Origin: Capniomyces stellatus
Taxonomy: Eukaryota > Kickxellomycota > Harpellomycetes > Harpellales > Legeriomycetaceae
Direction of reading: 5' to 3'
Assembly (NCBI GenBank): GCA_001661515.1
Contig: LUVW01000004.1
Location: forward strand, 141,305 to 171,756
Length of the DNA: 30,452 bases
Numbering within the stretch: position 1 is the stretch's first letter; each line of letters begins with the position of its first letter. The notes beneath the pieces were generated by a model. It saw only the letters and a program-made list of their open reading frames with translations. It searched no databases and had not been told where the DNA came from. The position numbers were made by a program, and so were the translations under genes. This document shows, piece by piece, positions 21,004-29,045 of the stretch.

Positions 21004-21139
21004 AGCGTGAACAAAATGTTTTTATCTTATCTCCTTTTCTTTCACTACTTTTTTTTTTTTTTTACCTCTCTTTATTTTGTTTTCTATTGAAATTATCGAT
21101 ACTATTAGTCTTTAATCGCTTTAATTTCTTAATTATATT

Positions 21140-21145
21140 TTTATT
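21140..21145 (-). terminator. Candidate poly(A) signal of glycogen synthase
   Basis: TTTATT on the + strand reads AATAAA on the minus strand, about 140 nt after the glycogen synthase stop. A second copy lies at 21071-21076. The assignment rests on motif and position only. Confidence 0.35.
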
Positions 21146-21170
21146 AATTATTATTTTACCATTTGTTTTC

Positions 21171-21176
21171 AATAAA
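21171..21176 (+). terminator. Candidate poly(A) signal of Tao3 homologue
   Basis: AATAAATAAA begins here, about 170 nt after the stop codon and followed by an A-run. Motif and position only. Confidence 0.35.
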
Positions 21177-21286
21177 TAAAAAAAAACAATTGAAATAAAA
21201 TAAATAATTGGGGAGGATATTAATATTAGTACTAATAAATAAAATCAATTGAAACTTGGTGCTCAAGAAGCACAAAGTATAAATAG

Positions 21287-23729
21287 CTAGAATCCTGATG
21301 CCAAGTTTGGCGAGTGTGAACCTGTTGGTGTCATAGCTGGCGTTTTCATCTTCAAGTTGATTGGTGGTCTCAAGTCATCATCCTCCTCCTCGTTCAACTT
21401 TACCCCCGGAAGCTCAGACGAAATATGCAGTCCATTAAGCAAATCCGAGTAGAACCCATCGCTACCACCCTCGTTTGGCACAGGCGATCCCCTAACAGAC
21501 GCAGGTCTTGAAATCTTGTGCAGCTCGCTGCTTGACATCTCAGTCTCAATCTTTGTAAACGCATCCGCATACCTTCTGCGCAGCGCACAGTGTCTAGCCT
21601 TCATGTACTCAACCCCCATCCTCTTCCAGTCACAGATCTCGCTCAGTCGCTCTGTTCTGTTTCTTTGGTTGATTCTTTGCCGTCTGTTCTTCAAGCAAAA
21701 GCCATACATCTGGTCTGTCATCTGGTTGATTGACTCCTCAACTGACTTCAGCCGCCTGTCCACTATATATATCCCATAGTCCTCAGGGCACACTATGTTG
21801 TCCTCCATGAAACACCCAAACCCTGACAAATTCGTTGTTATCGATGGCACTCCCATCACCGTGCACTCGGCTGGTGTGTATCCCCATGGCTCATAATACG
21901 ACGCAAACACCCCAAGATGCGTTCCTCTCACAAAGTCCTCATAATCCAGCCCCAAAACTGGATTGTTTGCATTCAGGAACTCTGGATGGAACACTACCTT
22001 CACCCGGTCGTCCCGCCCATTAAACAGCTGCAGTCTTCGAAGCTGGTTAAGAACTGGATCGTTTCCATCGTCCACCATGTTGTGTGTAACTATTGGTGGA
22101 AGCGTGTCTCTCTTGAGCGACAAAACTCTGCGTTTCAGCAAGATTTTGTCCTCATCAGTCAGCAGATTTTCCGGCGAAACCTGGCCACCCCTAATTTTAT
22201 ATGTCAAATCACATGGTTTTTCAACCCTCAATACACCAATACAAGTAGATCTAAAAACTCTTGGGCTTGCGATAAAAAAAAAAAACCTTGATATTTCCTG
22301 CTATTTCACTCGTTTATTTATGTGCTATTTACCTGTTTGCTTCCTCAAAGATCTTGGTACTGATATGCCCTGAAACCTCATCCACCGTGTCACGCAACTG
22401 CTTGATCAATGCCTGTCCCTTCAGAGTCTCAATGGTATACGATGTACACTTAGCTGGTGCAATAATAAACGCAACAACCGTCACCTTTGAATTTATCGAC
22501 TTCAGCTTTGCATTAAGTCTTGACAGCCCCTCGATGAAAATATCAAGTCCCTTATTACGGTACTCGTATCTCCCTGCAGTAAAGAAGTAAAGTGTGTTGT
22601 TCAGGTCGAAATTGTAATGGCCGTAGAAATGCCCTCTCACAAACTCGTTGATTTTCTCCTTGGATTTCTGATGCAGATTTTGGAACTCGTGTGTTGCACT
22701 GAACTTCACCACATTCAGCCCATTTGGCAAAACTCCATCTGGCCGACGCTTCAAAAGGTACTGTGCCTCATACGCCGTTATGTTTGACACTGTTGTGAAC
22801 ACATCCACAGCATGTGTTGCTGCTCTTTCTACGCAGTATCTATGGTATATCCCTCTCTTGCCTGCCTCCTCGTCCACGTTAAAGTTTTTAATATTGTTGT
22901 AAAAATCTACATTTCCTGCACACAAGTACCTCCCAAGCAACGTTGCGTGCGTTGTAAATATAGTAGCCACATCAATTCCCCTCTTTCTAATCAAAACTGC
23001 ACCTACTCCCGCCTGCCATTCGTGGAAATGTCCTATTATCGCCTTGTTTGTCTTTACCGCCATTTCTCCCAAAAACCACGCTGAAACATATCCCAATAGC
23101 ACTGAATCGTTCATCTCTGTGTCTGAGTCTGGACTAGGAATTCCTGACACCTCCCACAGGTCTTTTTTCCACTCTCCCAGCCGCCCTGCAATTGAACTCA
23201 AATCAAACAACACCACATTTGGCGCCCCTTCTATGAGCCAACGACCATACAATATATGGACTCCTGCTGCTCTCATCGATTCTATCACCTGTCTTACCGA
23301 CGAATCCTCTGGCGTCAGCTCCTCCACCTCAATTGGTGCTGATTTTTTATTCAGTGGGCCCAGTAGAAAGTATTTATCCCCAAACTCTCTCACTGTCACT
23401 GGTGTTTTGGTTTTAATAACAGTGTAGATTCCACCAACTATTTTTTTTTCATATTAAATTTACTTGGCTTATTTAGTTCCCTTCAGCTGGCAAATATTCT
23501 CGATGTGTATTTACTTTGGGCTATCGTTTTTCTTGAGCAAATAAAACACCGGCGAAACAATAACAATAATTATATGCAAAACGCACAAATGTAAAACCTA
23601 AACAAACAATGCCCTAGGCTCGCTTAGCCTGCTATATTTGTGTTTTGTGTTTGTATGTGATGTTTGTTTACCTTTATTCGCCACCTCCCAGGCAGACTCG
23701 AACAGATATGGGCTGGTTACATCTCTCAT
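21287..23729 (-). CDS. GSY1: Glycogen synthase (GT3), three exons, 708 aa
   Basis: Transfers glucose from UDP-glucose to the non-reducing end of glycogen; cytosolic, rate-limiting for glycogen storage. Coding sequence: complement of 21287-22250, 22333-23437 and 23672-23729. Exon 1 encodes only 19 residues ([19 protein letters not shown]) and splices in phase to [13 protein letters not shown]; together these match the yeast Gsy start. Landmarks are GHFHEW (155-160), [12 protein letters not shown] (180-191), LPNGLN (256-261), GRYEYRNKG (308-316), THNMVDD, and EPWGYTPAE (catalytic-type Glu 508 and 516). The Arg-rich helix [13 protein letters not shown] (577-589) is the glucose-6-phosphate sensor of eukaryotic enzymes. 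The tail [10 protein letters not shown] (635-644) resembles the phosphorylation region that inhibits yeast and animal enzymes, and an acidic run follows (675-680). Length equals the yeast enzyme (about 705). All key motifs are intact, so an active, phospho-regulated enzyme is expected. Confidence 0.96.
22251..22332 (-). other. Glycogen synthase intron 2 (82 nt)
   Basis: Donor AACAG|GTAAAT and acceptor TTTTTAG|ATCT, with a T-run upstream of the acceptor. It splits an Arg codon (AG|A) and joins IFEEAN to [12 protein letters not shown] in the frame of the downstream exon. A second in-frame AG (CCCAAG) lies nine bases upstream and would add VFR. Confidence 0.85.
23438..23671 (-). other. Glycogen synthase intron 1 (234 nt)
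   Basis: Donor AATAAAG|GTAAAC and acceptor AAAATAG|TTGG. The junction rebuilds a Val codon (G|TT), giving EVANKVGGIY, the conserved UDP-glucose-binding N-terminus. An ACTAAAT sequence upstream of the acceptor could be the branch site. Confidence 0.9.
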
Positions 23730-25351
23730 TTTTTCTAATTGTTTTTACTATTTGGTTCTCAAGTGGCACTTTATTCCGCCAATTTACTCTGCTTTTATGT
23801 TACTTTGGTTTTTTGCCTTTATATCACCTTACTGAATGAACCTGCTTATATTTTATTTGTTTTAAGTTAAAGGTGTTTTGTAGCTCAGTCCCCAACTGTT
23901 CTAACTAACTTGACTATTTGTTTTTTTTCCTTTGTTTAAAGAAATATTACTGTTCAGGTTTTTATGAATAGGAACAATAGAATTGCTGACGGTATGGTAT
24001 TGTATTGTTCTAGTGTGTTTCTTGTATCTTTTATTTATATGATTTTTTTTAAATAATAATAAAAATTTCAAGGGGAGGGGGTTTAATTCAGTTTGGTCCA
24101 AAAATCAAATTGGAACTGCTCTAATTGAATCTAAATGAAACTGGCTTTATAAAAATAAAATAAATTCAAATAAAACAAACTGGCCTTACGTTAATTTTAA
24201 ACTTTTTCTTAATTGCTAAATCCCAAATCCACAAAGTACACATAATTATTGCATAACAATTTTGCTTTCCTCATTTCCCATTCGCGCTTTGTAATGCGAA
24301 AAAAAAGGTAAAAAAGTATGTCTCCTGTTATATAAAACACTGCAATTCCGTCTCATTAAATGTCCGAATAAATAATACCAGATATTCCTTGAACTAAACC
24401 CATTCCTCGTAAATTTGTTTACCTTAGCCTTTTTTTTTCTTCGCCTCTGCTATCTTTTCTCCCTTCAATGATTTTATAATTGCCATAAATATTTGCATTT
24501 ATTACAATGCTTCATTAATCAGCATTTATTCTCTAGCCCAAGTTTTAGACCAACAACTTCTTCAATCGCAAATTTATAAATCTTTTCAACCCACTACTAT
24601 CAAGCTCACTCAATTTATCCCAACCTATTTCACTTATCCAAAATAATCTAATCGATCTTCTCAGATCTTTGCCTACCTCTCTTGCACTTTTCTTTTTTCA
24701 AACAGAAACCTTAGCTTCCAATCGTCCAGTGAGCAATAATAAAGCAATAACAATAAAATTAGATGTTTAGCAACATCACCAATTATTTAGCGAATTCCGT
24801 TACATTATTTATAAACTTCGTTACTTTGTTTATCTTTCTTTATTTAGCGTACCTACCAAAGTGATTAACAGTTGGTCAAATTAAAAAAAAAACTTACATT
24901 TTAAGGATTTTTGAGCAGTGAAACACGCTATCTTGTTTAATCAGATGGTTCCATGTGCACACACTTGCTGGAAGTACATTTTTGTTTATCTCCTTAAAAT
25001 AACTTTTAAATGCAGCATTTGCTTTTCTTAACCCCTCTTCTCTCATCAAACTCTACCCAACAAAACGTTTTTGTATCAGCGACACAAACTAACGCAGCAT
25101 GGGAAACTTATTATAATGATGCTGTAGCATAGATTAGTTTGATTTTAGACTTCTTTGAGACTAAAAGTAATATAATTTACACTAATTAAAGCAGTACTAC
25201 GAGCGCAAATACCAACTTGGTCAAGCTTAGAATAAATTCACACTCACCCGCCTTGACTCGTTTATTTTCTAATAGACATTTACTAGGCTTTTGTCAGTGG
25301 TTAGATTTATGGTTTTTAAATACAAAAAAGCCAATGTATACTATTCTGGGT

Positions 25352-25445
25352 GTTGTGATTTAAAATCACATCAGCGATTACAAATCCACAACGCTCAACC
25401 CCAATTCGACATCCAAGGTGGGGCAGGAGCTAAGTCAAGCTCCTG
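25352..25445. other. Cluster of hairpins, candidate structured RNA
   Basis: Three perfect inverted repeats lie within 94 bases: TGTGATT/AATCACA (25354-25360 with 25364-25370, 3-nt loop), CCCCA/TGGGG (25399-25403 with 25419-25423, 15-nt loop) and CAGGAGCT/AGCTCCTG (25424-25431 with 25438-25445, 6-nt loop). A competing pairing, GTTGTG (25352-25357) with CACAAC (25387-25392), is also possible. The second and third stems abut directly and would stack. The patch is much richer in G+C than its surroundings. No known RNA family is recognised and the strand is undetermined. Confidence 0.3.
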
Positions 25446-25670
25446 ATTGCTCATTCATTAATAATAAATGCCAACTTATATTTAATCCAACCACTCAGCA
25501 AAGCATTTAAACGAGTAAAAATTAAAGCAAATTACTCTGCAATTGAGTTTTGGAAAGTTCAACCATTAATCCAGACAATTGTTTTAATCAAGAAAGTCTT
25601 TTTTCAATCAAGAAAGAGTGCTAGCAATTGAACACGACGAGACGAGTTGATTCCATCGTAATAAAATTAC

Positions 25671-25765
25671 TCGGCAAAAAAAAAATAAAAAAAAATAAAA
25701 GTTATTCTCATGTTACTAAATTTCAATAAAAATAAATAAATAAATAAAAATAAAAGATATTCGTA
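25671..25765. repeat. A-rich simple sequence (AAAT/AAAAT units)
   Basis: Runs of A interrupted by single T, including four consecutive AAAT units around 25731-25748. This is low-complexity DNA likely to exclude nucleosomes; nothing more specific can be claimed. Confidence 0.7.
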
Positions 25766-26257
25766 CACAAAGTAAACTAAACCGAAATTCAATAAAAAAA
25801 ACCTACAATCGAATTAATCAGTGCTGATATTATAACCGATTAGAGCGATAACGGCTCCTTCAAGTTTGCATTCATATTGAATATTAACAAGGTGCTAAAG
25901 CCAAACATTAAATGAAACTCATAGTTTATTTCTCTAATGTAGCCGAGCTTACCAAAGACCTGTCCAAATCGATGTAAATGGTCCAAACACTAAGGTTTAA
26001 TACCAAAGACCAAAAATTCAAAAACGCAAAAATATCCTTGTTCTTTTCTTAGATTGCGATGTAGAATGCGCAAAATGTTCACTAAAGTCATGTCATCAAA
26101 TAGTAAACCTTCGTGTACACTAACTATCGATTAACAAAAGAAGTGTGCTATAACAGTCGCCACAGCTATATATCACAACTATAGAAAGGTTTCCTTTATC
26201 TTTTTATGCCAAATTTCCAATGGGACAAGTACGCAAACATGTGTGATATTATACAGT

Positions 26258-26263
26258 TTTATT
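26258..26263 (-). terminator. Candidate poly(A) signal of the 26.4-kb gene
   Basis: TTTATT on the + strand reads AATAAA on the minus strand, about 120 nt past the stop codon at 26383-26385. Motif and position only. Confidence 0.3.
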
Positions 26264-26382
26264 ATTGTTATTATTACACAGCTTCAAATATTACATAAAA
26301 TAAATAATAATGGAACCAAACCGGAAATAGATTATATCAAAGTGATAAAATAATGAAACTGGAAAATACATATGCGGGCAAT

Positions 26383-26922
26383 TCAGTGTTCCAATATATC
26401 AAGAATCTTGTCAATAGAGGTGATAGAAGAGTGGATTTCTAGACTTTGGCGAGTAGATTCGAGCAAGATCTTTGAGTAATAGTAAGGCTTGTTTTCTTTA
26501 TCTGGTAGCAGTAATAGATAAAGTCTTATCGAGGAAGGCGAATCTGTGTTATTCCATAATCGATTAACCAAGTCATACTCCAAATTAAAAGCCATGTTTT
26601 CATTATACTTGAGTGCTAAAGCGAGGCTGTCGATATCCATTTCACCTTTAGATTCATGACTTAATCTTTTGATATATCCTTTTATAGCCTGTTCGTATAC
26701 CTTTTTTGTTTCTTCTTTGTCCAGCGTCAACATTGCAAAATCCAAATGCCGTGCCCAAACAATAGTATTTTTCTTTAGATCATCGATTTTCCAAGTCGAA
26801 ACCAATCTACTAGAAGCCTCGTTTAGGATCAAAAAGAATAAGCATAGCTGACTGCTGAGCGAAGACATATCTACGCTACCAACTTGTTTCTTAATCTCAC
26901 TCGCTAAATATTCAGAACCTTT
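26383..26922 (-). CDS. Unrecognised alpha-helical protein, 3' exon
   Basis: From the ATG at 26868-26866 to the TGA at 26385-26383 the frame encodes 161 residues of normal, non-repetitive composition with Trp, His and amphipathic helical stretches (LKKNTIVWARHLDFAMLTL, KKVYEQAIKGYIKRLS, SIRLYLLLLPDKENKPYYYS). The frame stays open for 18 more codons upstream (KGSEYLASEIKKQVGSVD), which look continuous with the rest, and is then closed by a TAG that doubles as a good splice acceptor (GTAAATAG|AAAGG). I therefore end the exon at 26922 and suspect at least one upstream exon. If the ATG at 26868 is used instead, LCLFFLIL near the N-terminus could act as a short hydrophobic core, but the segment also fits an ordinary helix. 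I recognise no family. It is divergently transcribed from the FKBP gene. Confidence 0.6.
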   Translation of the reverse strand, partial: KGSEYLASEIKKQVGSVDMSSLSSQLCLFFLILNEASSRLVSTWKIDDLKKNTIVWARHLDFAMLTLDKEETKKVYEQAIKGYIKRLSHESKGEMDIDSLALALKYNENMAFNLEYDLVNRLWNNTDSPSSIRLYLLLLPDKENKPYYYSKILLESTRQSLEIHSSITSIDKILDILEH

Positions 26923-27134
26923 CTATTTACAAAAACAGTATATAAATTCAGAGAATGGCGCAATAATTAAATTAGGAGGGATTGAAGCAAATTCCAATTC
27001 TTGCGACAATAGTATTTACTACAAAATACCATTCGTTTTAAACAAAGATATTTCGTGTATGATTTCGGAGAAATGTATCTATATTACTTGAACCGATGTT
27101 TTGGTGACTACCAAGCGAGCCAATATCCGCTCAC

Positions 27135-27320
27135 TTTGTAGCCTACAGCAGCGCTAATTGATATATCGTGGTGACTTTGAGATAGTTCTGCCAGATTATT
27201 CAACCAATTTGCTAGAGTATACCCAAACGTTGTTCCAAAATTATTCAAGCTAGATAAATCGATAATAAACTCTTTGCCAATCCAATTCACAATAAAATGA
27301 TTGCAATACCTGACTATTGG
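27135..27320 (-). other. Possible upstream exon of the 26.4-kb gene
   Basis: A minus-strand frame open from just after a TAG (27321-27323) encodes VNWIGKEFIIDLSSLNNFG and onward to SISAAVGYK, with reasonable protein-like composition. An in-phase donor (AAA|GTGAGC at 27134) could splice to the acceptor at 26923-26925, removing 212 nt. There is no ATG in this frame, so a further 5' exon would be needed; a T-run followed by GCATAG and AATAG acceptor-like sites lies at about 27315-27340. The model is speculative. Confidence 0.25.
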
Positions 27321-27712
27321 CTAGACTATGCAAAAAAAAAATTGGCACATTTACTTTTCGTTTGAAAAAAAATTAAATCAATTTAGTATTTTATTGCATT
27401 CTATTGGGCTAAAAAAGAATGTTGCAGGTTGTTTGGCTTTTATTTTTATTTTTTTTCAGGAAAAAAAAATTTAAAAAAAAAATTTCAGAGATCAAAGTAA
27501 TTAATAAAAATAAATTTTTTTATCTCAAGCTACGAAATGTACTTAACAATTTGATTCAAACTATATATTTCTGTTGTTCACGTTAAAACTGCTTTTAGTT
27601 TTTTACTTTTAACTTTTAATAAATTCTCACTAAATCTAAAAGTCGCAGTTTAGATTTTTGCTACAAATAATCAAAAAATAGAAAAGTTAATAAGAAGCAA
27701 AAAAAAGCAAAG
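27291..27712. promoter_or_regulatory. Divergent promoter region with poly(dA/dT) tracts
   Basis: Spacer between the minus-strand unknown gene and the plus-strand FKBP gene. It contains several uninterrupted A or T runs of 8-10 bases, including a near-palindrome (T8-CAGG-A9 at about 27449-27469) and a second A-run up to AATTTCAG. Such tracts typically mark nucleosome-depleted promoters in fungi. No TATA box or factor site can be assigned with confidence. If the unknown gene has 5' exons, part of this region is transcribed on the minus strand. Confidence 0.45.
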
Positions 27713-28795
27713 ATGTTTGTTGGATTTTGGGGATTAATTGTTTTGCCAGGCAAAACATACACACAAACAGTTGATGCAACTTTTCGTATTTCGAACGCAT
27801 CACTGGGAGAAAAATTGGGAAACGATGAAAGAACCAGTCTTGTAATAAAAATTGACAAAAAAACTTTCGTTCTGTGCTCTTTGACCCCAGGAAAAATTGA
27901 ACAACAGGCCATCGACTTGACACTTACCGAAGGAGAGGAGGTATCTTTTGAGATTACGGGAAACAATGAAATTCATATGGTTGGAAACTACGTTGCAGAT
28001 CTTGATGAATCTGACTCACAAGGTGAGTACTATGACGATGAAGAGGATATGGAAGATTTTGATGCTGACAACTATTCAGCCGAAGAGATCAAAGAAATGA
28101 TCAAAAATGGGATGCTCACAAGAGAAGGATCTGATAGTGAATCAGACGATGATGACTATGACTTGGAAGAAGTTGACAGTGATGAAATTTCCGACTCAGA
28201 TTTAGACCATTCACATGGAAGAATTGAAGAAATTGTCGAACCAACACCTAAAACAGAACCAAAAAAAGTAAAGGCCGATTCCAAAAAACACAAAGCCGAG
28301 GTTGAAAAAACAGAGCCTGAACAGCCAGCAAAAAAGGCTAAAAAAGCCAAAGCCGAAAAGCAAGAGCCTGCCAAAAAAGTAGAGAAACAAGAACCTGCCA
28401 AAAAAGTAGAGAAGCAAGAGCCCGCCAAGAAACAAGAGAAAAAACAACCAGCCCGCCGCGAACTACCAGGTGGTTTGGTAATAGAAGACAAAAAATTGGG
28501 AAGCGGTGTGGCGTGTAAAAAGGGCCAAAGAATCGGGATGTACTACATTGGAAAGCTTTTATCCAATGGAAAGCAATTCGATGCCTGCACTAAAGGAAAA
28601 CCATTTTGGTTTGGCTTAGGCAAAGGTGAGGTAATTAAAGGCTGGGACATGGGTATCGCTGGGATGCAAAAAGGCGGTGAAAGAAGATTAACTATCCCTG
28701 CTCAACTCGCTTATGGAAAGAGAGGTGCCCCCCCAGATATTCCTCCAAACTCTACTTTGGTTTTTGACGTTAGATTGGCTGAGATTAAAGAGTAA
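27713..28795 (+). CDS. FPR4: Nucleoplasmin-like/FKBP prolyl isomerase (Fpr3/Fpr4 type), 360 aa
   Basis: Nuclear or nucleolar peptidyl-prolyl cis-trans isomerase with histone-chaperone activity in its family (yeast Fpr3/Fpr4, insect FKBP39/46). Residues 1-95 form the nucleoplasmin-like domain ([35 protein letters not shown]). Residues ~97-175 are acidic, with runs such as [14 protein letters not shown]. Residues ~180-250 are Lys-rich and contain a 27-bp repeat. Residues 251-360 are a complete FKBP domain. Counterparts of the FKBP12 active site are present: Tyr278, Phe289, Asp290, Phe298, Val307, Ile308, Trp311, Tyr334, Ile343 and Phe351, so catalysis and FK506/rapamycin binding are plausible. 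The ATG at 27713 is the first and lies directly before the domain. Single exon. Acidic and basic blocks in this order are usual for the family and suit binding to histones and rDNA chromatin. Confidence 0.95.
   Translation: MFVGFWGLIVLPGKTYTQTVDATFRISNASLGEKLGNDERTSLVIKIDKKTFVLCSLTPGKIEQQAIDLTLTEGEEVSFEITGNNEIHMVGNYVADLDESDSQGEYYDDEEDMEDFDADNYSAEEIKEMIKNGMLTREGSDSESDDDDYDLEEVDSDEISDSDLDHSHGRIEEIVEPTPKTEPKKVKADSKKHKAEVEKTEPEQPAKKAKKAKAEKQEPAKKVEKQEPAKKVEKQEPAKKQEKKQPARRELPGGLVIEDKKLGSGVACKKGQRIGMYYIGKLLSNGKQFDACTKGKPFWFGLGKGEVIKGWDMGIAGMQKGGERRLTIPAQLAYGKRGAPPDIPPNSTLVFDVRLAEIKE
28352..28459 (+). repeat. 27-bp tandem repeat, 4 units (VEKQEPAKK)
   Basis: Four in-frame units at residues 214-249 read [27 protein letters not shown] and QEKKQPARR. 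They form a basic, helix-prone linker like the C-terminal tails of linker histones, between the acidic block and the FKBP domain. Confidence 0.9.
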
Positions 28796-29045
28796 TGCGT
28801 ATTTTATTTATTTGTTCCTTTTTATATAAATAGTTTCAAGTTATATATTATAAGCAATTAAATTAATTATTTTAATTTTCAATATAGTGATAGTAATAAA
28901 TTAAATAACTAAATTTGAAATAATATTTATAAATAATTCAATAAATGGCGTGTGCTCGAATTGGTTCTGAAATTTGGTATACAGTAGTAACTTACAATTA
29001 CAGCAACTTTGCTTTTATATCAGCGTGTAACATACAACAATTAGT
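28796..29045. other. Convergent 3' spacer between FKBP and Thr-rich gene
   Basis: 250 bp of AT-rich DNA where the two genes meet tail to tail. AATAAA at 28895-28900 could end the FKBP transcript. TTTATT at 28803-28812 could serve the minus-strand gene. Nothing else is seen. Confidence 0.5.
28895..28900 (+). terminator. Candidate poly(A) signal of FKBP gene
   Basis: AATAAA about 100 nt after the stop codon; another AATAAA follows near 28940. Motif and position only. Confidence 0.35.

Larger units (their letters stand above)
21004..21286. other. Convergent 3' spacer between Tao3 homologue and glycogen synthase
   Basis: 283 bp of very AT-rich DNA where the two genes meet tail to tail. T-rich runs follow the + strand stop. 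AATAAA occurs at 21171-21176 on the + strand, and its complement occurs on the minus strand, so the two 3' UTRs probably overlap. Confidence 0.6.
23730..26382. other. Large intergenic spacer, pyrimidine-rich then A-rich
   Basis: About 2.65 kb with no convincing coding frame. The glycogen synthase promoter must lie at its left end (minus strand). To about 25.0 kb the + strand is T/C-rich; from about 25.6 kb it becomes A-rich. The only relatively GC-rich patch is the hairpin cluster at 25352-25445. A smaller inverted repeat (CAGCAT/ATGCTG) lies near 25096-25127. TTTATT at 26258-26263 is a possible minus-strand poly(A) signal for the gene to the right. No tRNA or known snRNA signature was recognised. 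Confidence 0.5.

Noticed and set aside
3823..25225. Shared 13-mer AACTTGGTCAAGC in the two large spacers (near 3824 and near 25215)
   Set aside because: A few 13-base matches are expected by chance in 30 kb, and similarity does not extend beyond the word.
27449..27469. Near-palindrome of T-run, CAGG, A-run in the divergent spacer
   Set aside because: It arises trivially from adjacent poly(T) and poly(A) tracts; no specific site is implied.
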